This document shows, piece after piece, positions 53,411 to 63,004 of a DNA stretch of 64,000 bases. The stretch's first letter is position 1, and the number at the start of each line of letters is the position of its first letter. The notes beneath the pieces are model-generated. The model was given only the letters and a program-made list of their open reading frames with translations, did not search any database and was not told the DNA's origin. Both the position numbers and the translations under genes were made by a program. The stretch comes from an uncultured Bryobacteraceae bacterium (GTDB taxonomy: Bacteria > Acidobacteriota > Terriglobia > Bryobacterales > Bryobacteraceae), in contig CAKZUE010000046.1 in assembly GCA_937920635.1 (NCBI GenBank), positions 26,101 through 90,100 of the forward strand, read 5' to 3'.

Positions 53411-53416
53411 GCCTCC

Positions 53417-53422
53417 ATTATC
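53417..53422 (-). promoter_or_regulatory. GATAAT box 6 nt before the SurA-like gene
   Basis: On the minus strand GATAATG ends six bases before the ATG at 53410. The intervening GGAGGC is too close to the ATG to act as a normal Shine-Dalgarno. This suggests a promoter separating this gene from mfd. Confidence 0.4.
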
Positions 53423-53453
53423 CAAAACGGCGCGGCGTCCGCTTCAGGCGCGT

Positions 53454-56400
53454 TCATCCACGCAGGCTTTCGAGCAACTGGCGGAGGAAGCCCAGCAGCC
53501 CGGCGGCATCGCTCGGCGGCAGAGGAACGCGCAGCACGCCGGCGGGCGTGAACTGCGCCTGAGGCGTCGAAGAGACCAGCTCCATCAGCCGGCGCGGGTC
53601 GATGGGAGCGCCGGGGTGGAACTTGATCATCGCCGCGCCCGCACGCCGGTCGATGGACTCGATGCCGCATCGCGCGGCCAGCGATTTCAGTTGGGAGAAC
53701 TCCACCAGCAGCCGCACCGGCTCCGGCGGCGGTCCGTAGCGGTCGGCCAGCTCCTCCAGCAGCGCCGCGGCCTTTTCCGGCTCGCCGGCGTCGGCGATGC
53801 GCTTGTAGGCGCGCAGCCGCTGCTGTTCGTCGGCGATATAAGCGGGCGGAATGCGGATGTCGAGGCTGAGGTTGAGAGACGAGTGCAGCTCGGGCAGGAC
53901 CATCTCGCCCCGCAGCTCCCGCGCGGTCTCGTCGAGCAGCTTCACGTAGGTCTCGTAGCCGACGCTGGCGATGTGGCCGTGCTGCTCGCCTCCCAGCAGG
54001 TTGCCGGCGCCGCGCAGTTCGAGGTCGAGCGCGGCGATCTTGAAGCCGGAGCCCAGGTCGCTGAACTCTTTGAGCGCCGCCAGCCGCTTGCGCGCCACCT
54101 CGGTGAGTTCGCCGTCATCGGGAACCAGAAGGTAGGCGTAGGCGCGGCGGTTGGAGCGACCGACGCGCCCGCGCAACTGGTACAGCTCGCTGAGGCCATA
54201 GTTCTGCGCGTTTTCGATGATCATGGTGTTCGCCAGCGGAATGTCGAGCCCGTTCTCGACGATGGTGGTGCAGACGAACACGTCGGACTCGCGCCGCATG
54301 AAGCTCAGCAGCACGCGCTCCAGCTCCGCCTCGCCCATCTGCCCGTGGCCGACGGCGATGCGCGCCTGCGGCGCCAGCTCCTGCAACATGGCGGCGCGCG
54401 ACCAGATGGAATCGATGCGGTTGTGGATGAAATAGACCTGGCCGCCGCGGCCGAGCTCCTGCTCGATGGCGGCGCGGATCAGGTCCGGGTGGAAGCGCGC
54501 CACCACGGTCTGCACGGCGAGGCGGTCTTTCGGAGGCGTTTCGATCACGCTCATGTCGCGCAGCCCGAGCAGCGCCATGTGGAGCGTGCGCGGGATGGGC
54601 GTGGCCGACATGGTGAGAACGTCCACGCTCTGCCGGATCTGCTTGAGCCGTTCCTTGTGGCGCACGCCGAAGCGCTGCTCCTCGTCGATGATCAGCAGCC
54701 CGAGATCGGCGAACACGACGTCCTTCGACAACAGCCGGTGCGTGCCGACGAGGATGTCCACCTTGCCTGCGGCCAGATCGGCCAACACCGCCTTGATCTC
54801 GCGCGCCGTGCGGAAGCGGCTCAGCATCTCGACGCGGACGGGGAACGGCGCGAAGCGCTTCTGGAATGTTTCGAAATGCTGGAGCGCCAGCACCGTGGTC
54901 GGGGCCAGCACCGCCACCTGCTTGCCGTCGCCCAACGCCTTGAAGGCGGCGCGCATGGCGACTTCCGTCTTTCCGAAGCCGACGTCGCCGCACAGGAGGC
55001 GGTCCATCGGGCTGGGCGACTCCATGTCGCGCTTGATCTCGGCGGCAGCCTGCAACTGGTCGCGCGTGGGGGCGAACTCGAAGGCGTCCTCGAACTCCCG
55101 CTGCCAGGCCGAATCGGGCGAGAAGGCGAAGCCCTCGGCCAGCTTGCGCGCGGCATAGAGCTTGAGCAGCTCCTCGGCCATGTCGCGCATCTTCGCTTTG
55201 ACGCGCGACTTCGTGCGCGCCCAGGTGACCCCGCCCAGCCTGTCGAGCGAGGGCGCGGCCTCGCCCGCCCCACGGTATTTCTGGATGAGATCGAGCCGCG
55301 TCAGCGGCACGTACAGCCGGTCGCCGCCCGAGTACTCGATCAGCATGAAATCTTCCGTGACGCCGGAGGTGGTGATCTGCTTCAGCTCCGCAAAACGTCC
55401 GATGCCGTGCTGCACGTGGACGACGTAGTCGCCGGGCTTGAGGTCAAGCGTCTCCGGCGTGAACAGGGCCGCATGGGAGCGGGCGCGCGCGGGCTGCACA
55501 TCGTAGACGGCTTCGAACAGATCCCGGCTGCCTACCAGCGCCAGCCGCTGTTCCGGCAGGCGCGCCCCGCGCGCCAGGCGCCCGCGCAGCAGGTACACGC
55601 CCGCGCTTTCCACCGCCATGAACGCCCGGCTCGCCAGATACGGCGACACGCCGCCCGGATCCTCGACGCCGAGCTGGAAGGGCAGCGAGTATTCGCTGAA
55701 GACGTCCGACATCCGTTCCAGATCGCCGTTGGTGGGCGCGAAGAACGCCACCTGCCAGCCTTGCGACGTGAGTTCACGCGCCTCGTCCACCGCCGCGCGC
55801 AGGTTGTTGCGGAAGGCCGTGCCGGGCTGCGAGCGGATTTCCACGCTCACCGCCTCGGGCGGCAGCTCGCTCTCCAGCAGCAGTTCGCGCAGTTCGATCT
55901 CGCGGCGCGACGGCCGGTGCGCGGCGAACTCGCCCCAGTGGAAAAAGATCTGCTCCGGTGCGGCAGGCGCCTGCGGGACCAGCGCCTCGAGCTTTTTCCA
56001 GAGCCGCTCCGCCGCTGCGCGCAGCGATTCCGGCTCGTCGTAGATCACGATAGCGCCGGAGAGGAAATCTTCGAGCGACGAAGACGGCTTTTCGGCTGCC
56101 AGCGCGGCGAACTCCCAGCCGCCGGGCGGCTCGCCCGCCTCGTCCTGCCACGGCGTAGAGCTGCCGGCCGGAAAATCGCGCGGGATCTCCTCCAGGGGCA
56201 GCAGCGTGACCTCGGAGACCGTCAGCACGGAGCGCTGCGTTTCCGGATCAAAGCGGCGCAGGCTTTCGATCGTGTCGCCGAAGAACTCGATGCGCACCGG
56301 GCGCTGCGCCTCCGCGGGAAAGACATCGAAGATGCCTCCGCGGATCGAGAACTCGCCCTCCATCTCCACGGGCTCCCGCCGCCGGTATCCGATCGAGAGC

Positions 56401-56909
56401 AGATGCGCGGCCAGGTCTTCCATGGGCACTTCATCGCCCTTGCGCAATGCGAGCGCCATCTGGCGGTAGGCGTCCGGAGGCCGCAGGCGCAACAGGGCGC
56501 TCTCCACCGGCGCCAGCACGATGGAGGCGCGGCTGCGCGTGAGCAGGGACAGCGCCGCGGCGCGCTGCTCCTTGATGTCGTTGTGCGGCGAGAGCCCCTG
56601 GCCGGGCAGCACGTCGTAGGCGGGAACCAGCAAAGGCCGCGGCCCCGCGGCGCCACCGGCGAGAATGTCGTGGAAGGTCTCCAGCGCTTCCAGCCATGTC
56701 TCGGCGTCCCGCGGCGTTTCGGTGATCACGAGCACCGGCTGCTCCAGCGCCTGCCAGAGCAGCGCCGTGTAGAGAGCCTTCGCCGTGGGCGTCAGGCCGC
56801 TGAGGTAGACTCTCCCGGATTCCCGCGCCGACAGGAAGCGCAACAGCTTCTGGAAGGGTTGAGCACGGGACAGTGACTGGAACAGATCGCGCACCGCCGG
56901 GTGCGTCAT
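53454..56909 (-). CDS. mfd: Transcription-repair coupling factor
   Basis: DNA translocase of 1151 residues that removes stalled RNA polymerase and recruits UvrA; full length. UvrB-like N-domain, then a CarD-type RNA-polymerase-binding domain near 488 ('LKPGDYVVHVQHGIGRF'). The helicase core has Walker A 'GDVGFGKTE' at about 642 and 'LLIIDEEQRFGV' near 740. 'TMSATPIPRTLHMAL' and 'LYQLRGRVGRS' are helicase motifs III and VI, followed by a C-terminal TRCF domain. It overlaps the upstream rfaE2 by 4 bp. Confidence 0.97.
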   Translation of the reverse strand: MTHPAVRDLFQSLSRAQPFQKLLRFLSARESGRVYLSGLTPTAKALYTALLWQALEQPVLVITETPRDAETWLEALETFHDILAGGAAGPRPLLVPAYDVLPGQGLSPHNDIKEQRAAALSLLTRSRASIVLAPVESALLRLRPPDAYRQMALALRKGDEVPMEDLAAHLLSIGYRRREPVEMEGEFSIRGGIFDVFPAEAQRPVRIEFFGDTIESLRRFDPETQRSVLTVSEVTLLPLEEIPRDFPAGSSTPWQDEAGEPPGGWEFAALAAEKPSSSLEDFLSGAIVIYDEPESLRAAAERLWKKLEALVPQAPAAPEQIFFHWGEFAAHRPSRREIELRELLLESELPPEAVSVEIRSQPGTAFRNNLRAAVDEARELTSQGWQVAFFAPTNGDLERMSDVFSEYSLPFQLGVEDPGGVSPYLASRAFMAVESAGVYLLRGRLARGARLPEQRLALVGSRDLFEAVYDVQPARARSHAALFTPETLDLKPGDYVVHVQHGIGRFAELKQITTSGVTEDFMLIEYSGGDRLYVPLTRLDLIQKYRGAGEAAPSLDRLGGVTWARTKSRVKAKMRDMAEELLKLYAARKLAEGFAFSPDSAWQREFEDAFEFAPTRDQLQAAAEIKRDMESPSPMDRLLCGDVGFGKTEVAMRAAFKALGDGKQVAVLAPTTVLALQHFETFQKRFAPFPVRVEMLSRFRTAREIKAVLADLAAGKVDILVGTHRLLSKDVVFADLGLLIIDEEQRFGVRHKERLKQIRQSVDVLTMSATPIPRTLHMALLGLRDMSVIETPPKDRLAVQTVVARFHPDLIRAAIEQELGRGGQVYFIHNRIDSIWSRAAMLQELAPQARIAVGHGQMGEAELERVLLSFMRRESDVFVCTTIVENGLDIPLANTMIIENAQNYGLSELYQLRGRVGRSNRRAYAYLLVPDDGELTEVARKRLAALKEFSDLGSGFKIAALDLELRGAGNLLGGEQHGHIASVGYETYVKLLDETARELRGEMVLPELHSSLNLSLDIRIPPAYIADEQQRLRAYKRIADAGEPEKAAALLEELADRYGPPPEPVRLLVEFSQLKSLAARCGIESIDRRAGAAMIKFHPGAPIDPRRLMELVSSTPQAQFTPAGVLRVPLPPSDAAGLLGFLRQLLESLRG

Positions 56910-57385
56910 GGCGAACTCCGCCGCGCCAGAACCTGCTCCACCGTGGCCGTGGTCGAATAGCCGGGCTCGAGCGGGAGCAGCACTACCCTGCCGCCCGCGG
57001 CTTCCACTTCTTCCCGCCCGGCCACGAAATGGCTCCAGTCGCTCCCCTTGACGAGAATGTCCGGCAGCAATGCAGCGATGAGCTCGCGCGGCGTGTCTTC
57101 ATCGAACAGCGTCACCGCGTCCACCGCCTCCAGCGCGCAGGCCAGCGCGGCGCGCTCCTTCTCCGGGATGATGGGGCGCGCCGGACCCTTCATCCGCCGC
57201 ACGCTGGCATCGCTGTTGAGGGCCAGCACCAGCAGGCTGCCGAGCGAACGGGCGCGCTCCAGCGTGCGGATATGGCCCGGGTGCAGGATGTCGTAGCAGC
57301 CGTTGGTGAAGACCACGGTGAGCCCTTCGCTGCGCCACCGACTTCGAGCGGCGAGCAGTTCGGGCCGGGTCAGCAGGACTCCCAT
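56906..57385 (-). CDS. rfaE2: Heptose-1-phosphate adenylyltransferase (RfaE2/HldC)
   Basis: Makes ADP-heptose from heptose 1-phosphate and ATP; 159 residues, the stand-alone C-terminal half of HldE. 'VVFTNGCYDILHPGHIRTLERA' (starting near residue 27) includes the HxGH nucleotidyl-transfer motif, and 'LNSDASVRRMKGPARPI' plus 'LVKGSDW' complete the site. Its kinase partner lies 10 kb downstream on the same strand. ATG 57385 gives the conserved start; TACACT lies 17 nt before it. Translation into mfd is coupled (4-bp overlap). Confidence 0.9.
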   Translation of the reverse strand: MGVLLTRPELLAARSRWRSEGLTVVFTNGCYDILHPGHIRTLERARSLGSLLVLALNSDASVRRMKGPARPIIPEKERAALACALEAVDAVTLFDEDTPRELIAALLPDILVKGSDWSHFVAGREEVEAAGGRVVLLPLEPGYSTTATVEQVLARRSSP

Positions 57386-57430
57386 CGAGAGCTTCTGATT
57401 CCAGTGTAGCGGGGCGCGCAGAAACACAAA

Positions 57431-57452
57431 GGGCGCGGTGGTTGCCGCGCCC
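57431..57452 (-). terminator. Intrinsic terminator after the oxidoreductase at 57473-58744
   Basis: GGGCGCGG and CCGCGCCC form a perfect 8-bp stem with a 6-nt loop (TGGTTG on the plus strand). On the minus strand it is followed by TTTGTGTTTC. It separates the oxidoreductase from rfaE2. Confidence 0.65.
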
Positions 57453-57472
57453 GCGTCTCGAACGATCTGTTG

Positions 57473-58744
57473 TCAGGCGTAGCGGTAGCGGTCCGCCTTG
57501 TGATCCCAGAGCACCTTCTTGCCTTCGCGGTAGCTGAGCACGCTCATGAAGCCGGGGATGGCGGCTTCATAGCCCGCCTGCGGCGGTGCCACCGGCTTTT
57601 CGGTGCCGCGAATCGAGTTGAACCAGTTGCGGATGTGCGCCTCCACGGCGAGATGGTCGTTGTTTGGAATGGTGATCGAGAGCTCCTTGCGCGCTTTCAC
57701 CTTGTCCGGCACGCCCGGATAGGCCTCGGGATAGAAATTCAGCGTCTGCCGGCTGATGACTTCGATCATGCCCTCGTTGCCGAGGAACTGCTCTCCATAG
57801 CCGAAGCGCGCGTTGCCGAGATAGCAGGAGTAATTGATGTGGAAGCGGTCGCGCGTGTAGTCCATCAGCACGCTCCAGGTGTCGGGCACGTCGCGGTCGT
57901 CGTTTTCGGTCCAGCGGTACACGCCGCCTGTGGCGACGACGCTATCCGGGATGCCCTTGCCCATGACGAACGCCGTGATGTCGGTCTGGTGCACCATCAG
58001 GTCCGTGGCGATGCCGCTGGAATAGTCCCAATACAGCCGCCACTGGAAATAGCGGGGCTTGCTGAAGTCGCGCGCCGGGGCGGGACCGAGGAAGCGCTTC
58101 CAGTCGGTGTTGTCCGGCGAGGCGTCTTCAGGGATCGAATAGCGCCAGGCGGCGGCGCCGTTGGGCAGCGCGTTGCGGTACCAGAAGGCGCGCACATAGT
58201 GGCAGTCGCCGATGAGGCCTTGCGAAATCATGGTCTTCGCCATCTGGTAGAGGCTGTTGGAGCGGTTCTGCGTGCCCACCTGGACAACGCTTTTGCTCTT
58301 GGCCACGGCCTTCATGATCTCCTGGCACTCTTCGATGGTGTGCGCCAGCGGCTTTTCGACGTAGACGTGCTTGCCCGCGGCCAAGGCGTCGAGCAGCATG
58401 CGGTGGTGCAGATGTTCGGGCGTGGCGATGATGACGGCGTCGATCTCTTTTTCGGCGAGCAGCTCGCGGTAGTCGACGTAGCCGCGCGGCGTCTTGCCGC
58501 TGCGCGTGGCCACAACGTCCTTGCCCTTGGCCAGGTTGCCCGCGTACGTATCGCAGACGGCCTCGACCGTGAAGCGGCCCTGGCTGCCTTCAAAGCTGCG
58601 TTCGATGAGGTAGCGCCCGCGGCCGCCGGTGCCGATCACACCCATGCGGATCTGGTCGTTGGCGCCGAGGGCGGGCAGCACGGCCGGGGCGGCGAGCACG
58701 GCGGCCTTGCGGGCGAAGCTGCGTCGAGAGAGTTCCTCGCTCAT
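57473..58744 (-). CDS. Tat-exported Gfo/Idh/MocA-family oxidoreductase
   Basis: Oxidoreductase of 423 residues with twin-arginine leader MSEELSRRSFARKAAV (R7-R8). 'IRMGVIGTGGRGRYL' is the NAD loop, 'IIATPEHLHHRMLLDAL' and 'HVYVEKPLAH' carry the usual His and EKP lysine, and 'FQWRLYWDYSSGIATDLMVHQTD' is typical of the secreted group. Same length as the paralogue at 22546 but divergent in sequence. AAAGGAC precedes the ATG. It ends at a good terminator and is divergent from the glycosyltransferase gene. Confidence 0.87.
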   Translation of the reverse strand: MSEELSRRSFARKAAVLAAPAVLPALGANDQIRMGVIGTGGRGRYLIERSFEGSQGRFTVEAVCDTYAGNLAKGKDVVATRSGKTPRGYVDYRELLAEKEIDAVIIATPEHLHHRMLLDALAAGKHVYVEKPLAHTIEECQEIMKAVAKSKSVVQVGTQNRSNSLYQMAKTMISQGLIGDCHYVRAFWYRNALPNGAAAWRYSIPEDASPDNTDWKRFLGPAPARDFSKPRYFQWRLYWDYSSGIATDLMVHQTDITAFVMGKGIPDSVVATGGVYRWTENDDRDVPDTWSVLMDYTRDRFHINYSCYLGNARFGYGEQFLGNEGMIEVISRQTLNFYPEAYPGVPDKVKARKELSITIPNNDHLAVEAHIRNWFNSIRGTEKPVAPPQAGYEAAIPGFMSVLSYREGKKVLWDHKADRYRYA

Positions 58745-58861
58745 GGAACAGTCCTTTCCCTTCAGAGTATGATTGCCGAAACTCCAGCATACCTGAACCC
58801 CTCCGGACTCGGGAATTGTACGATGAGAAACGATGTTCCGGCCCGGCAGGCAGCTCCGGCG

Positions 58862-60085
58862 ATGAGCGTGACGCCCAGAATCCTCAGCCTCTCCAGTGTC
58901 TTCCCTCGGCCGGGCGAGCCGCGGTTCGGGCTTTTTGTGTCCAGGCGGCTGGAGCATTTGGCGCGGCTGGCCCCGGCGGAAGCGGTGGTGCCTGTGCCGT
59001 GGCTGGAGATGTCGGGCTCTCGCCTGCGCATTCCGCGGCTGGGAGGGCACGACACCGTGAGGCGGGGCGATCTCACCGTCCATTACCGCCGCTGGCTCTA
59101 CCCGCCCGGCCTGGGCATCTGGCATCCGGCCTGGATGGCGGCGCAGCTTCTGCCGTTCCTCAGGCGGCTGCGGCGGCGGTTTGCCTTTGATGTGATTGAT
59201 GCTCATTTCGGGTATCCCGAAGGCGTCGCGGCGCTGCGCCTGGCGCGGCGGCTGAGCGTGCCGTTCACCGTCACGCTGCGCGGCAACGAGTTGATCCATT
59301 CGCGGAGCCCGCGCCGGCGGGCGCAGATGGCGGAGGCGTTCCGTCATGCGGCGGCGGTGATTGCCGTCTCTTCCGAGTTGCGCGGCCTGGCCGTCTCGCT
59401 CGGCGCCAGCCCGGAGCGCGCCGTGGTGATTGGCAACGGCGTCGATACCGGCGTTTTCCACCCGCGTCCGCGCCAGGAGGCGCGGCAGCGCCTGTCGATG
59501 GATCCGTCGAGGCTGCACATCCTCTCGGCCGGTTGGCTGGTGATGGAGAAAGGCCATCACCGGATCGCCGCGCTTCTTCCGCGCCTCCATGCCGCCGGGT
59601 TGCAGGCCGATCTGTGGATTGTGGGCGCGCCCGGCCGCGGCGATGACGCGCGCCCCGAGATTGCGCGGATCGTCTCCGCGCACGGCCTTCAGGGACATGT
59701 GCACATGCCTGGGGCCGTTGCGCCGGAGACTCTGGCTGAATACATGTCGGCCTGCGATGTGTTTTGTCTGGCTTCGAGCCGCGAAGGATGGCCCAACGTG
59801 GTACAGGAGGCGCTGGCCTGCGGCGCTCCGGTTGTGGCCACACGGGTGGGCGCCGCCGCCGATCTCGTTGCTGCCGAAGAGTTCGGTTTTCTTGTCCCGC
59901 CCGGCGACGGCGAGGCGTTGCAGGCCGCGCTGGACCGTGCGCTGCGGAACCGCTTCGACCGCGAAAGGATCGCCCGCTATGGCGGCTCGCGCTCGTGGGC
60001 GCGGGTGGCGGCGGAGGCATTCCAGGTACTGGGCGCCGCAGTCCGCCAGCGGCAATCACACACAGGAGAGGCCGATTCACCATGA
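58862..60085 (+). CDS. GT4-family glycosyltransferase
   Basis: Retaining glycosyltransferase (GT-B) of 407 residues. The N-domain has 'ILSLSSVFPRPGEPRFGLFV' and 'DVIDAHFGYPEGVAAL', the C-domain 'GNGVDTGVFHP' and the donor-binding 'FCLASSREGWPNVVQEALACGAPVVAT' with the EX7E pair. It likely adds a sugar in exopolysaccharide or lipid-linked glycan assembly. Starts at ATG 58823 or further upstream are possible; 58862 is used because the fold begins there. The stop overlaps the epimerase ATG. Confidence 0.82.
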   Translation: MSVTPRILSLSSVFPRPGEPRFGLFVSRRLEHLARLAPAEAVVPVPWLEMSGSRLRIPRLGGHDTVRRGDLTVHYRRWLYPPGLGIWHPAWMAAQLLPFLRRLRRRFAFDVIDAHFGYPEGVAALRLARRLSVPFTVTLRGNELIHSRSPRRRAQMAEAFRHAAAVIAVSSELRGLAVSLGASPERAVVIGNGVDTGVFHPRPRQEARQRLSMDPSRLHILSAGWLVMEKGHHRIAALLPRLHAAGLQADLWIVGAPGRGDDARPEIARIVSAHGLQGHVHMPGAVAPETLAEYMSACDVFCLASSREGWPNVVQEALACGAPVVATRVGAAADLVAAEEFGFLVPPGDGEALQAALDRALRNRFDRERIARYGGSRSWARVAAEAFQVLGAAVRQRQSHTGEADSP

Positions 60086-61047
60086 CTCCGCCCTTCGTTG
60101 AGCGGGTGCTGCTTACCGGCGGCGCCGGTTTCATCGGCTCGCATCTGGCAGAAGCGTTGCTCGCCCGCGGCTGCGAACTGCTCGTGCTTGACGACCTGAA
60201 CGACTATTACGATCCGGCGCTGAAGCGCGCCAATCTGGAAGCGGTGCGCCGCGCCGGGCCGTTTGAGTTTGCGCAGGGCGACATCTGCGATGCTCCGCTG
60301 GTGGAGCCGCTGTTGGCGCGATTCCGCCCCACGGCGGTCGTGCATCTGGCGGCCCGCGCCGGCGTGCGGCCTTCGCTCGAACAGCCGGCGCTGTACCAGC
60401 GTGTCAACGTCGAGGGTACGGCCGTGCTGCTGGAAGCGGCACAGCGGCACGGCGTGCAACGGTTCGTCTTTGCTTCCTCCAGTTCCGTCTACGGCGCGGC
60501 GAGCCAGGTGCCGTTCTCCGAAAACGATCCGGTGCGGGCGCCAATTTCTCCCTATGCGGCATCGAAGATCGCCGGGGAAGCGCTCTGCCACGTGTATTCG
60601 CATTTGCACGGGATGCGCATCGTCTGCCTGCGCTTCTTCACCGTCTACGGACCGCGCCAGCGGCCGGATCTCGCCATCCGGAAGTTCGCCGAATCGATCG
60701 CCGCCGGGCGCCCGATTCCGGTGTTCGGCGACGGCTCCACGGGACGCGATTACACCTACATCGACGACATCGTGGCCGGCATCCTGGCGGCGATGGCGTA
60801 TGACGCGGAGTTCGAGGTGTTCAACCTGGGCAACTCCAGCCCTGTGCTGCTGCGCGAAATGATCGCGACTCTGGAACGGGTGCTTGGGAAAGAGGCTGTC
60901 ATCGACCGCCAGCCGCTCCAGCCGGGCGATGTGCCGATCACGTACGCCGACATTTCCAAAGCGAAGAGGCTGCTGGGGTGGGCCCCCCGCACGGTGCTGG
61001 AGACGGGCGTGCGGCGCATGGTTGAGTGGCTCGGGCTCGCCCGCTAG
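60082..61047 (+). CDS. NAD-dependent sugar-nucleotide epimerase (UDP-glucuronate 4-epimerase-like)
   Basis: Short-chain dehydrogenase-type epimerase of 321 residues. 'LLTGGAGFIGSHLAE' binds NAD, 'LDDLNDYYDPALKRANL' is the pattern seen in UDP-glucuronate/galactose 4-epimerases, and 'SSSSVYGAA' with 'SPYAASK' supply Ser and the YxxxK pair. 'RDYTYIDDIVAGI' follows. AGGAGAGG precedes the ATG and the gene overlaps the glycosyltransferase stop by 4 bp. It is not the LPS heptose epimerase HldD, which has a different N-terminus. Confidence 0.82.
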   Translation: MTPPFVERVLLTGGAGFIGSHLAEALLARGCELLVLDDLNDYYDPALKRANLEAVRRAGPFEFAQGDICDAPLVEPLLARFRPTAVVHLAARAGVRPSLEQPALYQRVNVEGTAVLLEAAQRHGVQRFVFASSSSVYGAASQVPFSENDPVRAPISPYAASKIAGEALCHVYSHLHGMRIVCLRFFTVYGPRQRPDLAIRKFAESIAAGRPIPVFGDGSTGRDYTYIDDIVAGILAAMAYDAEFEVFNLGNSSPVLLREMIATLERVLGKEAVIDRQPLQPGDVPITYADISKAKRLLGWAPRTVLETGVRRMVEWLGLAR

Positions 61048-61051
61048 GCTG

Positions 61052-62932
61052 CTAGAGTCCTCCCCAGCGGCGCGCCCAAAGCTGGAGGACCAGAAGATTC
61101 CACAGCCAGCGGTCACGGTTGCGCGCGCCCGAGACGTGCTGTTCGAGCAGGCGGGTGGCCTGCCGGCGGTCAATCAGACCGGCGTCCGGCCCCTGAAGGA
61201 CTTCCCGCTCGAAAAGCGGACGTAATTCGCCGCGGAACCACTCCTTGAGCGGCATGACAAATCCCATTTTCGGCCGCCAGAGAATTTCGCTGGGCACCAG
61301 CGGTTCGACGGTTTTTTTGAAGATGTATTTCCCGTTTGTGGCCGTGGCTTTCCATTCCGCCGGAAGGTCCGCGGCCAGTTGCGCCAGCCGGTAGTCCAGC
61401 CAGGGAGAGCGGCCCTCCAGCGACCAGGCCATGGTGGCGCGGTCGGCTTTCACCAGAATGTCGCCTGGCAGGTACGTCTCTATGTCGACTGCCTGCAACT
61501 GCTGCAAAGGAGGCAGTTCCTGGAAGGGCAGGAAGCGCTCCGAGTAGCTGGCGCGGGAGGCGTAGCCGCCGAGGGCGATGCGCAGATCCGCCGAGAGAGC
61601 GCCTTCCAGCTCGCCGTCGCGGAAGACCGTCATGGAGTTGTAGTAGGCATCGGCCAGTTCCAGGCTCAGGTTCGTGAGCATGGTTTTGGCGCGGAATATC
61701 TGGGGAAGATAGTCGAATTTCGGGTAAATTTTCCCCGCGAATCGGAAAAAAGAGCGGCGGAACCACTGGGGGAATTTCCGCCGGATGCGCTCTTCGACGA
61801 GCGCGTGCCGGTAACGCCGGTATCCGGCGAAGATCTCGTCGGCGCCGTCGCCGGAAAGCGCCACGGTGACGAACTGCCGCGTCATGCGCGCCAGATAGAG
61901 CGTGGGGATGGCGGAGGCGTCGCCGAAGGGTTCGTCGAAATGGCCTGCCAGCACGCCCAGCATCTCGCCGATCTGCGGGCGCACGGTCTGCTCCTGGTGG
62001 TCGGTCTGATAGCGTTCCGCGACCATGCGCGCGTAGCGGGTCTCGTCGTAGTCGCGCTCGCTGAAGCCGATGGAAAATGTGCGCACGCGCCCCGGCGCGT
62101 GCCGTGCCATGTAGGCGACGGCGGCGCTGGAGTCCACTCCGCCGCTGAGGAATGCCCCCAGCGGCACGTCGCTCACCAGGCGCAGGCGCACGGCGTCGGA
62201 GGCGATCCGGTCGATTTCCGCCAGGGCATCGTCCCAACTTCGGCTCGACTCGCCGAACTCCAGCCGCCAGTAGCGGCGCTCGCTGCACCGGGACCCGGAG
62301 ACAAGCATCGAGCAGCCTGCGGGAAGCTTGCGGATGGAGCGGAAAATGGAGCGGGGCTCGGGGACGTAGCTGAAGGCAAGGAAATCGGCCACGCTCGAGG
62401 GCTCGACCGCGCGGTCCACGTCCGGCAACGCCAGCAGCCCTTTGGCCTCGCTGGCGAAGGCGAAGCGGTAGGGGCCATGATCGAGAAGATAGTAAACCGG
62501 CTTCTTGCCGAAACGGTCCCGCGCGAGGAACAGCTCGCCTTTGCGGCGGTCCCAGATGGCGAACGCGAACATGCCGTTCAGGCGGCTGGTCATCGCTTCG
62601 CCGTGCTGCTCGTAGAGGTGCAGCAGGACCTCGGTGTCGCTGCGCGTGCGGAAGCGGTGGCCCTGGCGTTCCAGTTCAGGACGCAGTTCGAGGAAGTTGT
62701 AGATCTCGCCGTTGAACACGATGACCAGCGAGCCGTCCTCATTGGCCATCGGCTGCGAGCCCGTCTCCAGATCGATGATGCTCAGGCGCCGGTGGCCCAG
62801 GGCGAGACCGTTCTCCACGAAATACCCCTCGCCGTCCGGACCGCGGTGGGCAAGGCTCTCCCCCATGCTGCGAACCCAGCTCTCTTCGGCGCGGGCGCCG
62901 CCGCGCATGAGAAATCCCGCAATGCCGCACAT
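61052..62932 (-). CDS. asnB: Asparagine-synthase-type amidotransferase (PEP-CTERM/EPS locus type)
   Basis: Glutamine-dependent amidotransferase of 626 residues. Cys2 begins the Ntn glutaminase ('CGIAGF'), 'HRGPDGEG' and 'VFNGEIYN' follow, and the synthetase half has 'FLSGGVDSSAAVAYMA'. This length and layout match amidotransferases found in exopolysaccharide/exosortase loci as well as true AsnB. The flanking glycosyltransferase, epimerase and aminotransferase favour a polysaccharide-modifying role. It converges on the epimerase with 4 bp between them. Confidence 0.8.
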   Translation of the reverse strand: MCGIAGFLMRGGARAEESWVRSMGESLAHRGPDGEGYFVENGLALGHRRLSIIDLETGSQPMANEDGSLVIVFNGEIYNFLELRPELERQGHRFRTRSDTEVLLHLYEQHGEAMTSRLNGMFAFAIWDRRKGELFLARDRFGKKPVYYLLDHGPYRFAFASEAKGLLALPDVDRAVEPSSVADFLAFSYVPEPRSIFRSIRKLPAGCSMLVSGSRCSERRYWRLEFGESSRSWDDALAEIDRIASDAVRLRLVSDVPLGAFLSGGVDSSAAVAYMARHAPGRVRTFSIGFSERDYDETRYARMVAERYQTDHQEQTVRPQIGEMLGVLAGHFDEPFGDASAIPTLYLARMTRQFVTVALSGDGADEIFAGYRRYRHALVEERIRRKFPQWFRRSFFRFAGKIYPKFDYLPQIFRAKTMLTNLSLELADAYYNSMTVFRDGELEGALSADLRIALGGYASRASYSERFLPFQELPPLQQLQAVDIETYLPGDILVKADRATMAWSLEGRSPWLDYRLAQLAADLPAEWKATATNGKYIFKKTVEPLVPSEILWRPKMGFVMPLKEWFRGELRPLFEREVLQGPDAGLIDRRQATRLLEQHVSGARNRDRWLWNLLVLQLWARRWGGL

Positions 62933-62955
62933 GAGAGGGTGGCGATGGTCTCCTC

Positions 62956-62998
62956 ATTGTACCCGTGCGCCTTGGCGCGCCGGACTTCCCGGTATCAT
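62956..62998. promoter_or_regulatory. Divergent promoter region of asnB-like and DegT genes
   Basis: The 72-bp gap carries TACAATG on the minus strand (62961-62956, 23 nt before the amidotransferase ATG) and TATCATG on the plus strand (62993-62998, 6 nt before GTG 63005). The rightward mRNA would be leaderless. Confidence 0.4.
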
Positions 62999-63004
62999 GA
63001 ATGG

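Noticed and set aside
51185..53551. A long plus-strand open frame of nearly 800 codons
   Set aside because: Opposite the YhaM-like and SurA-like genes, both of which have clear domains, signal peptide and starts.
53220..56876. An open frame of over 1200 codons on the plus strand
   Set aside because: It lies wholly opposite mfd (and partly the SurA-like gene), is rich in Arg/Ala/His/Gln as expected from GC-rich antisense, and shows no recognisable domain.
60082..61047. ADP-heptose epimerase HldD, to complete the heptose pathway
   Set aside because: The DDLNDYYDPxLK pattern is that of UDP-glucuronate or galactose 4-epimerases. HldD has a different N-terminus and acts on ADP-heptose.
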